DNA of 64,000 bases from Siphonodentalium dalli. Taxonomy: Eukaryota; Mollusca; Scaphopoda; Gadilida; Siphonodentaliidae. The translations under genes and the position numbers were made by a program. Below are positions 21,440 through 33,060 of the stretch, piece by piece; positions within the stretch are counted from its first letter, which is position 1, and the number at the start of each line of letters is the position of its first letter. The stretch lies in assembly GCA_032622095.1 (NCBI GenBank), contig CP136068.1, positions 116,113,509-116,177,508 on the forward strand, read 5' to 3'. The notes under the pieces were generated by a model. That model saw only the letters and a program-made list of their open reading frames with translations. It had not been told where the DNA came from and did no database searches.

Positions 21440-22130
21440 TGAATTTCTTATGTCGTTTTGCTGCATGTGACAAATCAAAATAACTTATATACGCGTGAGA
21501 AAACGCCGAAAATATGCCAAAAATGATTGAGATAGCGATTGAGACCAGTCTTAAAGATCACGTGAAATGGTCATAAAGCATGAACAAAAATACAAAATAA
21601 TGGTTTATAAACTCAAGCAAAGATATCATGGCAAACAACTCACATACTAAAAATCATTGAACTCATTGAAACCGGTTAAAAGTTTGTGTTATCTCCGTTT
21701 TAAAACCACGGGAACGTGACAAAGTTACAATTTAACTCATGTACATGATTAAAAGCATTAGCAGTAGAGTTGGGCGACAAAATTCGTCAAAAATGGACAC
21801 TCTAAGGGCCATAACTCTGGCAAACGATCGGGATAAAGCTTTTTTTCGCATAATTCGAGAAGCAAACTTGTATGCACGGTTTATATTTGTTTGAGGCATC
21901 AAACCGGGCGGAGAACAATCCAGAACTATTGACAAACTAAGGGCCATAAGTCAGGAAAAATAATCTGGACAAACCTTGTTTTGCTCCCTGATTTGAGATC
22001 ATGTGGCAAGAAAATTGTATACTTCATATTTGTTTGAGTTATCAAACCGGGAGGACTGACCGACAAACTGACGAACACGCGGACGGACGCAGTCAATCCA
22101 GTACACCCATAGAGTGGGGGTACAATAAGT
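21440..22130 (+). repeat. Dispersed 'GGGCCATAACTC' repeat block
   Basis: Has two internal copies of a diverged unit: AAGGGCCATAACTCTGGCAA (21807) and AAGGGCCATAAGTCAGGAAA (21940), each followed by TATATTTGTTTGAG or CATATTTGTTTGAG and ATCAAACCGGG.GGA. It ends with a CGGACGGACGCAGTCAATCC motif. I recall such blocks as frequent in bivalve genomes; that is memory, not a search result. Confidence 0.6.
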
Positions 22131-22215
22131 CACTTCAAAATAACATCGATATGACGGCTTGAGATGGCAGTAAAACAACTTTCGATCGAAATTTCACATG
22201 GAGTGCGCGTTACAC

Positions 22216-22445
22216 TTTAACACTTCCATGACTGGAGTTTCCTGAAAATTTGCGAGACCATTTGCCAATGCATTCTCTTATATATGCCAGTCTCCAAAAT
22301 GGAATACATTGGCCTAACAATATTTATCCTGACCTTGTAAGCCAGTGCATTCTCTTATACGTGAGAGGTTCCATATGGGAGAATCGTAAATACATGTATA
22401 AGAGAATGCACTGACAGGGATCTTTAATGCTGCACCAGTAGCTTC
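22216..22445. mobile_element. TTAA MITE family T2, partial
   Basis: TTAACACTTCCATGACTGGAG, then a degraded hairpin starting CCAATGCATTCTCTTATATA (22265), and a second hairpin (22340-22412) starting CCAGTGCATTCTCTTATACG. The end word AATGCTGCACCAG is shared with copies near 32360 and 56300. Confidence 0.65.
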
Positions 22446-22489
22446 TCCTTGTTGTGCGATATGGCAGTGATAGCTTTTTGGAGAACAGT

Positions 22490-22631
22490 TTAACCCTTTC
22501 ATGACGGGAGATGCGCTGGTGTATTAACTTATACATGCGAGACTCCCTATGGGAGACTCGCACATATATAAGAGAATGCATTGACACAGGGTTTTCGCAA
22601 AATTTAAGGAAGCTCCAGTCATGGAAGTTAA
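22490..22631. mobile_element. TTAA MITE family T2, short copy
   Basis: TTAACCCTTTCATGACGGGAG at the left and CTCCAGTCATGGAAGTTAA at the right are inverted repeats with TTAA at both edges; between them is a hairpin with GCGAGACTCCCTATGGGAGA. Confidence 0.7.
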
Positions 22632-22711
22632 GGCTGGGTAAAAGTTCCAACATATGTCAAAGTTTAGTATTTGAGATGGAGAGTACAGACTGGTTCTAAT
22701 ATGTCGGGTGA

Positions 22712-23407
22712 TGCTAAAATGCTGATCCTCAGCTCACATACTAAAATACTGATCCTTAGCTCACATAATAAAATACTGATCCTTAGCTCACATAATAAAA
22801 TACTTATCCTTAGCTCACATAATAAAATACTGATCCTTAGCTCACATAATAAAATACTGATCCTTAGCTCACATAATAAAATACTGATCCTTAGCTCACA
22901 TAATAAAAATACTGATCCTTAGCTCACATACTAAAATACTGATCCTTAGCTCACATAATAAAATACTGATCCTCAGCTCACATAATAAAATACTGATCCT
23001 TAGCTCACATAATAAAATACTGATCCTCAGCTCACATAATAAAATACTGATCCTTAGCTCACATACTAAAAATACTGATCCTTAGCTCACATACTAAAAT
23101 ACTGATCCTCAGCTCACATAATAAAATACTGATCCTTAGCTCACATAATAAAATACTGATCCTTAGCTCACATACTAAAAATACTGATCCTTAGCTCACA
23201 TAATAAAATACTGATCCTTAGCTCACATAATACAATACTGATCCTCAGCTCACATAATAAAATACTGATCCTTAGCTCACATAATAAAATACTGATCCTC
23301 AGCTCACATAATAAAATACTGATCCTTAGCTCACATAATAAAACACTGATCCTTAGCTCACATAATAAAATACTGATCCTTAGCTCACATAATAAAATAC
23401 TGATCAT
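22712..23407. repeat. 27 bp minisatellite, about 25 copies
   Basis: Unit CTCACATAATAAAATACTGA followed by TCCTTAG, very homogeneous, with CTTAG/CTCAG and ATA/ACTA variants and some 28 bp units with an extra A. Because 27 is a multiple of three, open frames appear on both strands; I do not regard them as genes. Confidence 0.98.
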
Positions 23408-23815
23408 TATGTACTTCGTAATGAATGAATGAATGATATTCATATGTGAACGTGATTGTAAGGGCGGGGTGCTTGGCGACGCAAACGACAACTTCCGTTC
23501 AGTATGTCAGCATGTGATGTTAATTTAGCATTTCGGCAGTTTCGACCGAACTCAGTTCAGCTAGGACAAACAACGAATTACAAGAACCACAATGATTACA
23601 TGTATATGCTCTATTCCTTATCGGCACCGTTATTTATCTAAAACGCTATTTTGAAACATATGTAACAATCAGTCTCACAACCGCTTTTAATTGACAAAGA
23701 TGGGTTTTGTTTTCAACTTGGAGCTTATATGATGTCGCGCAAAAAGATCTAACCCATTTGATCATATGGCGCACTTAAGTTATCCGACATGGATGACATG
23801 TACTACGGTGACATG
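23408..23815. other. Intergenic, nothing recognised
   Basis: No supported feature. Confidence 0.45.
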
Positions 23816-24071
23816 TTAATCCTTTCTACACTAAATGAATTCCCCCATTCAGTTATAAACATATACATTGGAATGGCATATTAATCATTTGTATGGGGTG
23901 TTCGGGATAAATTTGCAGAAGACAGTCAGATGAAAAGATAATATAAAAGTGCAGAAGGATTCCTGTTCATTAGTGAATGGGGAATTTTCAAGACCTCGAT
24001 TGTTGAACTTATTACACAAACATTTCGTAAGAGAACTCCAATGAGCTAGCATTTAGTGTAAAAAGGGTTAA
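23816..24071. mobile_element. TTAA MITE family T3, complete
   Basis: TTAATCCTTTCTACACTAAA at the left and TTTAGTGTAAAAAGGGTTAA at the right: inverted ends of about 16 bp flanked by TTAA. 256 bp including the target sites. Related to 17011 and 31888-32105. Confidence 0.85.
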
Positions 24072-25219
24072 CCTATAACACATTCAGCTTCCCCATTACT
24101 GTACGGCTTGCGACAACATAATGTACGCAAATTATCGAGCCACAATGGTCCCCGCACTTGGATGATACGACAGACGTCATAAGTATAATCATGTACACTA
24201 GCCAGGGTCAAAGTCATCAGCAATTTCCCACTTTTCCACAATCCAGAATCTCGTTGTTTTCGTAGATAATATGAACCCTAATAACTCGCATTCCACTAAT
24301 TATCTTCTTGATTATACCCTGCTAGTGTGGCAGGAAAACTTTCAGCAACGGCTGCAGGGGACAACGCATACCATCGGAGGTTATCTGGGTGAAATCCTTT
24401 CATCCAATTAGCACTGACTTATGGTATCAATTTGTCTGATATGAATTAATTTCGACCGCCGAACTTTTATGCTGTTATACTAAGGGATCTCGGCTGATTT
24501 CCTGCTCGAGAATTATTCATAAGGCGATTTGTGAATGGTCCAGCTTTGCGTTGACGATTTATCCACATGTGAATATTCAATTAAAGTGCCTTTTTGTTCT
24601 TTTCCTCAGAGATTCCCATTTTGACCACCATGGATATAATTGCAACAGCTTAGTTATCATAAGTCTACGATGAACATATATTGGAGTACGCCGCGAGGTG
24701 GATACTAAGTCATGCACACAGATATTGATTTTGAGCAGTGTGCGCATAATACGGATCGATCAGTGTTCATGTACCGTTATTCGCATTATCTTCGTGAATA
24801 CCTGAAATTGATCCATAATTAATTTTATTACATGATCCTGCCCTTATTCCATTCAAGAAACCCATTCTATTAATTGTGATATTAAACGTTCGTTTAATAA
24901 CAGGAAATAGTGCCAGGTGACCTTTGACTTCCGGATTTTCGTCTGTTTACATTCCGTACGCTACGTCTCAATATAATATGGCTTCCAATAGTTTTCCAAC
25001 AAACTATAAAGAATGAAGAGTTTAAAAAATTATGTCATTCAATATACGCCATTAAATACACAAATCGTCTTTATTTATCTGGGACTATTTTTTTACGCGG
25101 GCAAACAACGCATAGTTACGTGAAACGTCATTGCATGCCTTATATAAGCCGATGTTAGTTTTGCGTCCCATTTGTTGATTTCAGTATGTTTGCCGAGGTT
25201 TTGGATCATGTAATAAATA
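24072..25219. other. Intergenic, nothing recognised
   Basis: No repeat, RNA gene or coding signal identified in about 1.1 kb. Confidence 0.45.
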
Positions 25220-25367
25220 GAATCTACAACTCGTTCCGAGTTTATAGTGGAATTTACAAAACTCGTCCAGTAAATTAGGTCTGGATCTCGCCAAAAGCTC
25301 GGTCCAGACTTAATTTACGGGACTCGTTTTGTAAATTCCGCTATAAACTCGGGACTCGTTGTAGATC
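25220..25367. mobile_element. Foldback element F3
   Basis: AATCTACAACTCGTTCCGAG, TTTATAGTGGAATTTACAAA on the left pair with TTTGTAAATTCCGCTATAAA, CTCGGGACTCGTTGTAGAT on the right. Arms of about 68 bp with a few mismatches and a tiny centre. Confidence 0.85.
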
Positions 25368-25754
25368 CCTTATATATGAAACGAATGTAGTGGCACAAAG
25401 AGCATCACTTCATGTCATGATTATATATACTACAGCTGAACCCGTATAGATGATAGAGCATACTCCACAAGTTGAAACCTTGCATGGAAACTGTTTGATG
25501 TTCTGGCGGGGAACTTTATAACTTTGAATATACAACGCAGCGAATGTATATCTTTGTTAATACTTGTTCATTGATAATCTATTTCACATTAATAGGGGTT
25601 GTCCCAGCTCGAGATTGCATGATTTTTGTGAATGTTGCGAGTCGGCTAAACAAAGTTCCCTAGATTTGATCAAGCAATTTCGATTTGGGCCATCACCTAC
25701 TGTGAATTAAATTATTAAGGAACTGGTATCAACCAAGAGCTCAGCATGTTGTCC
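25368..25754. other. Intergenic, nothing recognised
   Basis: No supported feature. Confidence 0.45.
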
Positions 25755-26090
25755 CGAAAATCCGCACAATATCTGCTTAGAAACAACTTATTTTAGGTAG
25801 ATAATCTGCTTAGAATTGCCTCACATTGTGCTGAAAATGATAGCATTTTAGTCACTTTATCGACACGGCGATTCTAAGCAGATATTGTGCGGACTATAAC
25901 ACAAATAAGCCAACCCACGACATTTCAGGTGAACGTTCTTTAACATGTGTTTTCACGGTGGCCCGCGCCATAAAACGAAATAACGACTATGACTCCATTA
26001 TCTGCTAAATGCAGGACAAAATAATCAATTATGTACCTATTTCACAGTATAGGTCAACTATATGCGTATTTGCGCGAGGAGATATTGAAG
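25755..26090 (+). mobile_element. MITE family M2, copy 3
   Basis: Starts GTCCCGAAAATCCGCAC, has GGTAGATAATCTGCTTAGAA and GGCGATTCTAAGCAGATATT, and ends TTTGCGCGAGGAGATATTGA. Confidence 0.8.
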
Positions 26091-26690
26091 CACTATATTA
26101 ACAGCACCAGTTTCAATGTTATTGCTAAGAATAATGTCTACATCAGATTATCCACATATCAAATTCTCTTCTATCTCAAACATTACTATCTAATTATCCC
26201 CTTTTCGCCCACTGATCTCATATTAATTTATCTAATAACTTCATTTATCTGTCTCTTATTCTCACTTAAATTTAATATCGATACGAGGCCACTACGTGAG
26301 TTGAGGCGAGACAGAAATAAATAAACGCCAACTGTGAACCTCAAATTGTCTGAAATACACCGCACTTAAATCAAGAACACTCATGTTGCGGGCTCGGTAA
26401 CACCATGCCCGGAGACGACATATATAAGCTATCAGCTTGTTGTCGAAGCCCCTTCATACCATAATGTTTTATTATATTGTAATTGCTTTATGAAATATAT
26501 GGACTAAAATACTGTTTCCACCAAGATCGATGCTGTAGATAACGCCAACGACCCACTACGGGCGATTCACAGATAACTACCAGTTTTCAATCACAATAAC
26601 GGTAATTATAGTATCAATGTAATTATAGTATAGTAATTACTGGTCCAATGGGACAACCATGGATTAAACGTATGCGATAAAAATGTGTGG
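26091..26690. other. Intergenic, nothing recognised
   Basis: A 97-codon frame (26031-26324) overlaps the MITE end and has no domain. Confidence 0.4.
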
Positions 26691-26865
26691 AATAAATACA
26701 AAACACAACTTGCATCATAATCTAGAAGTTGTTATCGCACTCGTTGCGGACGGCGCATAATCTCATTTCACTCAAGCTCCCATTTCGTGGAATAGATCCT
26801 TACGCCGTCCGTATATCATTCGATAAAATATTCTCGATTATGATTCGCGTTGTTTCTATTTATTA
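26691..26865. mobile_element. Foldback element F4, copy 1
   Basis: Left: AATACAAAACACAACTTGCA, CATAATCTAG, CTCGTTGCGGACGGCGCA. Right: ACGCCGTCCG, TTCGATAAAATATTCTCGAT, TATGATTCGCGTTGTTTC. Imperfect long palindrome; second copy at 36968-37148. Confidence 0.8.
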
Positions 26866-27305
26866 AATGGCTGTTCGGGATTAGGGTTATCGCGTCCGTA
26901 TAAGGTGCGACGGAATTTCTACTCATTTAACTATGATCTTGCTCTAGGTCAATCATTTAACAGCAACGCATTGGGTGTGGTGCCATACAACTGTGGTGTC
27001 GACAGATTGCCATGTTGTAAAGAAAGCCCACAATAACAAATACTTAGGGTCATCTATGGTGATCACAACATACATTCACCGATAAGCCAGGATACATAAT
27101 GTGTCTGATTTCAGTCTATAGCAAATTGTCTCGAGGCGCATGTTCCTGGTGCGACACCACCACTACGAGTATGTATTAGTATAGTGTTGGTATCGAACCT
27201 GGGGACCTGTGTCTCGAGGTTGGTGCCAGTGATTTAATTTTCTATCAGACAATCGCCAACTCTTGAACTTTATCAGCAACAATGATTCCTTAGCCAGAGC
27301 AAACA

Positions 27306-27690
27306 TTGTCTGTCATTTATCATCGGTTGACGTACGTTTCCATGAGCTATCACAGTTAGTTCACGGATAGTACATTATCGATGTACAACTTAACCACATT
27401 ATCAGTTTCATGTGGCCCAGAACATTTATATCACTTCGGTAACCGCGTTCGTGATTCTTCGCTGCGCAGCGTTTCGTGAACATGGGTATCAATTCTCACT
27501 ACCATGTTTCTGTCTCAGCATGGGTTCTCATCAATCACGGAGAATCTTCTTAGGTCTGTTTACATACGTATTTTCTCGAGAAGAGGAACGTTGTTCAGTC
27601 ATTCGAGGTTATACGTGGGTCGATGGCGGCAAAATTAATTTGAATTGAATGCAATTGTAGTCAGAGCGGTTGGTGATCTTGGTGGCCAAA
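27306..27690 (+). repeat. Segmental duplication, copy 1
   Basis: Shares TTGACGTACGTTTCCATG.G, AATGTACAACTTAACC-like, GGGTTCTCATCAAT.ACGG, AGAATCTTCTTAGGTCTGTT and TATACGTGGGTCGATG with 31850-32590. The other copy carries TTAA MITEs that this one lacks. Confidence 0.8.
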
Positions 27691-27978
27691 AAAGTAATGC
27701 GAATAGATAAAATGGCTGCGTATCAGATTGCAAAGTATTGTGGTATTGTTAATTTCGGACTTCAGGAGTCGTGGCTAATATTTATAATACCATGTAACTT
27801 TCCACAACGACGACGCCTGTATCCAGTAGATTAGTGTAGTATGTACGCATGTATTGATTCTGACATCAGATTACGTATTGCATGAGCAATCTGATCACAT
27901 GTTGGACAAGGTTATACGATTATAAGATAAACTAATTGATATCACACCCCCGACAGGACTGGTCGAACGCGTATGCGC
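27691..27978. other. Intergenic, nothing recognised
   Basis: No supported feature. Confidence 0.4.
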
Positions 27979-28112
27979 CTCTATATAAGCATTCTGAAAA
28001 ACACAATCGAGGAGATACGGATTTCTATATAAGCATTCTGATAAACACAATCGAGGAGATACGGATCTCTATATAAGCATTCTGAAAAACACAATCGAGG
28101 AGATACGGATTC
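27979..28112. repeat. 44 bp tandem repeat, three copies
   Basis: CTATATAAGCATTCTGAAAA begins at 27981, 28025 and 28069; each unit ends CAATCGAGGAGATACGGAT. Confidence 0.95.
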
Positions 28113-28307
28113 CTGCTTTATATTGTTGACACCACAGCCTGGACTTCCGACTGCATGATGGACTGCTTGTTATGAATTTGAATTCCATATATACACTATT
28201 TGTTGGTACTATTCGTCGACAATAAATGTTTAGCTTTTCCCCCAGAACGACTCCACAGTATTGCAGTACCAAAATCAGCTCTACCAAAGTATGCACGAAA
28301 CGTCAAA

Positions 28308-28502
28308 TACAGTGATGCCCTAATTAATCGACTCCTTAAACACAGCATAATTATGGGTAACTTTTCAGGATTTAGTCGGAAATATGGCTTGTTGCCATTC
28401 ATCGGAAAGCTCTCCGCGAGAGCTTTCCGATGAATGGCAAAAAGAAAAGTTACCCATAATTCTGCTGTATTTAAGGAGTCGATTAATTAGAGCATTACTG
28501 TA
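28308..28502. mobile_element. TA-flanked palindromic MITE family P1, copy 1
   Basis: TACAGTGATGCCCTAATTAA and TTAATTAGAGCATTACTGTA are the ends; the element folds almost entirely on itself around GCTCTCCGCGAGAGC. TA at both edges suggests a Tc1/mariner-type target site. The right arm lacks a block (GGATTTAGTCGGAAATATGG) present on the left. Confidence 0.85.
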
Positions 28503-29815
28503 CTTATGAAGTTAAGATCTATTATGGTCGCAACAAATATCAGATTATTTGCATTTGGTTTTCGGTCTGACAAACTGACTCGAGGTTGGCGCCAAGTAAT
28601 TTAATTTTCCGACAGACAACGACCGACTACTGAACTATTCGGTGCCAAGGCCTCCTTAAAGGATTTAGACGGTCTAGAACCACCAAACGCAATCGGAAAT
28701 CCCTCCCGATTGTGATTAAAATGATCCAAGTCCCACTCCGACCGCATAATAAGTAAGCCGAAAAACTAATAAATAACACTTCCACAGGTTTTCGGAGATC
28801 TCCTTGACTAGAATACGATGACGTCAAAATAGTCTAGCGAATTAAAAACACTGATTCGGAGCCGGAGTTTGTTATACAGACTAGGATTACGCAATCGTAG
28901 TCAGTCGATACTAAAATACGGAATTGGTTTGTGTGTACGTCGCTATGCGGTGTGTTATGTAATTAATCAAGAGTATGTGGTTAAATTCGGAAGTCAATCT
29001 AGCATATCAGACAATAGTTATATGAATAAAGAAATTAGTAGCGCCTTTGATGATTGTTTTTGCCGCCATTAATAACATGCCACAGCGTGTTTGGTGAGTT
29101 GAATGGATGTTACTGATGCTTTGGTTGTCTCTTATTCACTCGGTGAATTCCATCGCTCATCGACTATTCATCAGTGTCAATCGGCGAAATTGTTTGCCCT
29201 ATAACATTGTATCCAAAGTGAGGGGTAAGGCGATCGCATCAACTTTGGCATAAGAAGTGCCCAAACGTTATAAAATACTGGGCGGAATAATATTAGCTAT
29301 ATAATTATAGGTGGTTCATTAGTTGTGTTTGTGTAAGTTATTTCCAAATTTAAAATTATTTAAATTTTCAAATGCCACCATGACACATACACATCACGCA
29401 TTATGTAACACATCGAAAAAGACAACAAGTTCATAGTTGAGAACTCTCTTTGTTATCTACCCGTTTTGGCGACGGCGACGGAAGATTGGACGCTCTTTAT
29501 GTTAAAATGTCACAATATCACATACGAAATTACCCATTGTACCAGCATGATACATCGAAACCGATCACACTGTTCATAATTGAGAACGCTCTTTATTGTC
29601 TATCGCATATGAGTAACGGAAGCATGGACGCTCTTTATAAGAGGCGATCATTTGGGTTATTTTTTTTAGCTGACAACAATTAAAAACTTCCTGTCTTGAA
29701 AGTCGATAAACAAATGAAACAAAAATGAAAAACAAACAAACAAACACAAAATTTATAACAACGCATGGCCAAGTATAGCTAGCCTACAATTTAGAAAAAA
29801 TACCTTTATGCCAAA
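28503..29815. other. Intergenic, nothing recognised
   Basis: Short open frames only. A minor AAAC-rich stretch lies near 29735. Confidence 0.45.
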
Positions 29816-30822
29816 GTGCCTAATCATTACTGTAGTGTCGACAGTCTGTTGTGTATCCACCCTAATCATTACTGTAGTGTCGACAGTCTGTTGTGTATCC
29901 ACCCTAATCATTACTGTAGTGTCGACAGTCTGTTGTGTATCCACCCTAATCATTACTGTAGTGTCGACAGTCTGTTGTGTATCCACCCTAATCATTACTG
30001 TAGTGTCGACAGTCTGTTGTGTATCCACCCTAATCATTACTGTAGTGTCGACAGTCTGTTGTGTATCCACCCTAATCATTACTGTAGTGTCGACAGTCTG
30101 TTGTGTATCCACCCTAATCATTACTGTAGTGTCGACAGTCTGTTGTGTATCCACCCTAATCATTACTGTAGTCTCGACAGTCTGTTGTGTATCCACCCTA
30201 ATGATTACTGTAGTGTCGACAGTCTGTTGTGTATCCACCCTAAGCATTACTGTAGTGTCGACAGTCTGTTGTGTATCCACCCTAATCATTACTGTAGTGT
30301 CGACAGTCTGTTGTGTATCCACCCTAATCATTACTGTAGTGTCGACAGTCTGTTGTGTATCCACCCTAATCATTACTGTAGTGTCGACAGTATGTTGTGT
30401 ATCCACCCTAATCATTACTGTAGTGTCGACAGTCTGTTGTGTATCCACCCTAATCATTACTTAAGTGTCGACAGTCTGTAGTGTATCCACCCTAATCATC
30501 ACTGTAGTGTCGACAGTCTGTTGTGTATCCACCCTAATCATCACTGTAGTGTCGACAGTCTGTTGTGTATCCACCCTAATCATTACTGTAGTGTCGACAG
30601 TCTGTTGTGTATCCACCCTAATCATTACTGTAGTGTCGACAGTCTGTTGTGTATCCACCCTAATCATCACTGTAGTGTCGACAGTCTGTTGTGTATCCAC
30701 CCTAATCATTACTGTAGTGTCGACAGTCTGTTGTGTATCCACCCTAATCATTACTGTAGTGTCGACAGTATGTAGTGTATCCACCCTAATCATCACTGTA
30801 GTGTCGGCAGTCTGTTGTGTAT
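29816..30822. repeat. 42 bp minisatellite, about 24 copies
   Basis: Unit CCTAATCATTACTGTAGTGT continuing CGACAGTCTGTTGTGTATCC AC. Extremely homogeneous; sparse variants include ATCATCACTG in the last third and AGTATG replacing AGTCTG at three places. 42 is a multiple of three, so several frames on both strands stay open over the whole array; these are not supported as genes. Confidence 0.98.
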
Positions 30823-31849
30823 TCTTTTGTTTACGGGATATCCTTACTGGAGGGATTTTAGCGAGAGGACCGCAGAGAGAAATCATAAACTTTTCAACTG
30901 AATTGAAGTGTGTTAATTCCTTCGAAATCGTTAAAATATTATAGCGTAGGCCTGTGATCGAATTCTCTGTTAATTGGCATGTGTCGTGGTATTGTCACTA
31001 TTGTGGTTATAGTTTATTTTACTGGCAGTCGTGCTCTTCTCAACACAAAAGGCTTTGTGGGAGGAAATGGAAGAGGAAGAATATGACGAATATATGCCAT
31101 TTTGTTGTTTTAACCAACAGTTTTTTAATCACACTCCACTGGTTTTTAATTGCACTCCTCTAACGCACAACGGTATGACAATATTCCAGTGGCATAAATT
31201 AGCTTCCGAATGTGTACCATAAAACGAAGAAGCTAGAATACCCAAGTTTTATTTCTTGCTCAATTTCGTTTCGCACTCTATTCCGCTCATTGCATTTCCG
31301 CATAAATTATCTCATTTCACACCACTTTTATCGTTTCAAAGTACACAGTTATCATTATTCGTTATATAATCTAATATTCTTGCAAATCATGTTCATAAAC
31401 AGCACATTCAACCAGTTTTCATTTAATGATCACTATTTATTTTTCGTATAAAGGCATCCAGTCGGCGAATTGTGGCTACTGTTAACAGAGACCAGAAAGT
31501 TTATTGTGTAATTCTGTCACAAATAAACGTTAATTAGATCATCATCGCTTATAACTATGTAATAAAACAATCAATCTGGGATACTTGACGTTCGTAGCAT
31601 AGCTATGGGAACACCCTATTGATCTGGATCGCAATATGGTATCGCCTGAATGGTCTTCTAAAATAGAATAATAAAGTGTAACACTTAATTTTATAATAAA
31701 CTATTCGTAATAAAATCAATAATAATTGATAGAAGCGTTTCCGATCATGGTTCTTCAAATCATATTTATTATTTTATACCCACGAAACTATTTCAAAATT
31801 ATTATATGAAGAGATAATCCATATTTAAGACCAAACATCATGCGCCATT
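30823..31849. other. Intergenic, nothing recognised
   Basis: Several 60-80 codon frames without domains. Confidence 0.4.
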
Positions 31850-31887
31850 TATCATTGTTTGACGTACGTTTCCATGGGCTATATCGG

Positions 31888-32105
31888 TTAACCCTTGCTA
31901 TACTAAATGGATACTCCCAGTCAGTTAAAATGTTTATATCGGAATGGTCTAGTGTTGATTTGCATACAACAGATAAATAGAAGTATGAATCCTATTTATT
32001 GAGGGAAATGTTTAGATAATAAGTTCAACAAACGTTGGATTTATTATCTGAACATGTTCTGTGGATAACTACTTGTCAGTGATGCTTTAGTATATAAATG
32101 GTTAA
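31888..32105. mobile_element. TTAA MITE family T3, copy in duplication
   Basis: TTAACCCTTGCTATACTAAA at the left and TTTAGTATATAAATGGTTAA at the right, TTAA at both edges, 218 bp. The left part has GGATACTCCCAGTCAGTTAA like the other T3 copies. Confidence 0.8.
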
Positions 32106-32141
32106 TTGGTGGGTTGTTTTTCAACATTATCAATGTACAAC

Positions 32142-32395
32142 TTAACCCTTCCATGACTGAAGCTTCCTGAAAGTTTGGGAAAACCCTGTGGCAGTGCTTT
32201 CTCTTGCATATGCAAGTCTCCCACAGGGAGCCTCGCATATATAAGATAATTTATTGGCCTAGCAATATTTACCTTGATTTTGTAAGCCAGTTCATTTTCT
32301 TAAATATGCGAGGCTCCCCATAGGAGACTCACATATATGCGAGAATGCACTGGGTCTTGAATGCTGCACCAGCAGGGAACGTAGGTATAACTTCT
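32142..32395. mobile_element. TTAA MITE family T2 in duplication
   Basis: Left end TTAACCCTTCCATGACTGAA, two degraded hairpins (about 32190-32270 and 32288-32350), then AATGCTGCACCAGCAGGGAA. The right TTAA is not obvious. Confidence 0.65.
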
Positions 32396-32554
32396 CATTA
32401 ATGTTTCTGCATCACACGATGGGTTCTCATCAATTACGGGGAATCTTCTTAGGTCTGTTTACATAAGTATTTTCTCGAGAAGAGGAATTTTGTTCAGTCA
32501 TTCGATGTTATACGTGGGTCGATGACGACAAACTATAGAATTAGAATTGAATGC

Positions 32555-33060
32555 AATTGTACTCAAATCCATTGGTGACCTTCGTAGCCCAGACAAGGAC
32601 TGTCAAAGGAAGGTACATAAGTACATGTAACTGGTCGAAACGAGAAGATGAAGCTGGTTGAGTTATCTGAGGGAGTGTAGCTTGGTAAAATTCGCCAGTC
32701 GCTTACTGGACTCGGTGGTTTCTACATGCAGTGCTGAAGTTGTATAGCGGAGAGGGGTTCGACGCCAATTATTATAATTGAAATTGAATAACCAGGGCGG
32801 TTGGTGATCTTCGTGGCACATACAAAAACTGTCTGCTAAATGTGCATGTACAACGATCATTGGCTGACACGATCTGTGTGGCGGCGATGAAACTGGTTTA
32901 ATTGTCCGAGGAAGTGTAACTAGGCAAGTTTGTCCATTCCTTACGCAAGTCGCTAGTTTTTACACGAAGTTGTATAATGAACAGTTGTTCCTGGTTCTGC
33001 ATTAGTTCATGACGGCAAATATTAAAATAGAAACCAGAGCAGTTGTTGACCATGGTGACT
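32555..33060 (+). repeat. Diverged tandem repeat, ~225-255 bp unit
   Basis: Recurring order in 2-3 units: TTGGTGA(C/T)CTTCGT, GA.GAAGCTGGTT or GATGAAACTGGTTTAA, GAG.GAAGTGTA(G/A)CT, and GAAGTTGTATA. The first word also occurs at 27668. Confidence 0.6.

Larger units (their letters stand above)
31850..32590 (+). repeat. Segmental duplication, copy 2, with inserted MITEs
   Basis: Matches 27306-27690 in three pieces (about 31850-31887, 32120-32145 and 32395-32590); TTAA MITEs of families T3 and T2 separate the pieces. Confidence 0.75.

Noticed and set aside
22671-23491. Repeat proteins of 83-107 residues on both strands
   Set aside because: By-product of the 27 bp minisatellite.
22712-30822. 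CRISPR-like regular repeats
   Set aside because: Units are contiguous with no unique spacers, and the window is eukaryotic.
29753-30944. Long overlapping open frames of 140-234 codons on both strands
   Set aside because: They are produced by the 42 bp minisatellite, whose unit is a multiple of three and lacks stops in several frames.
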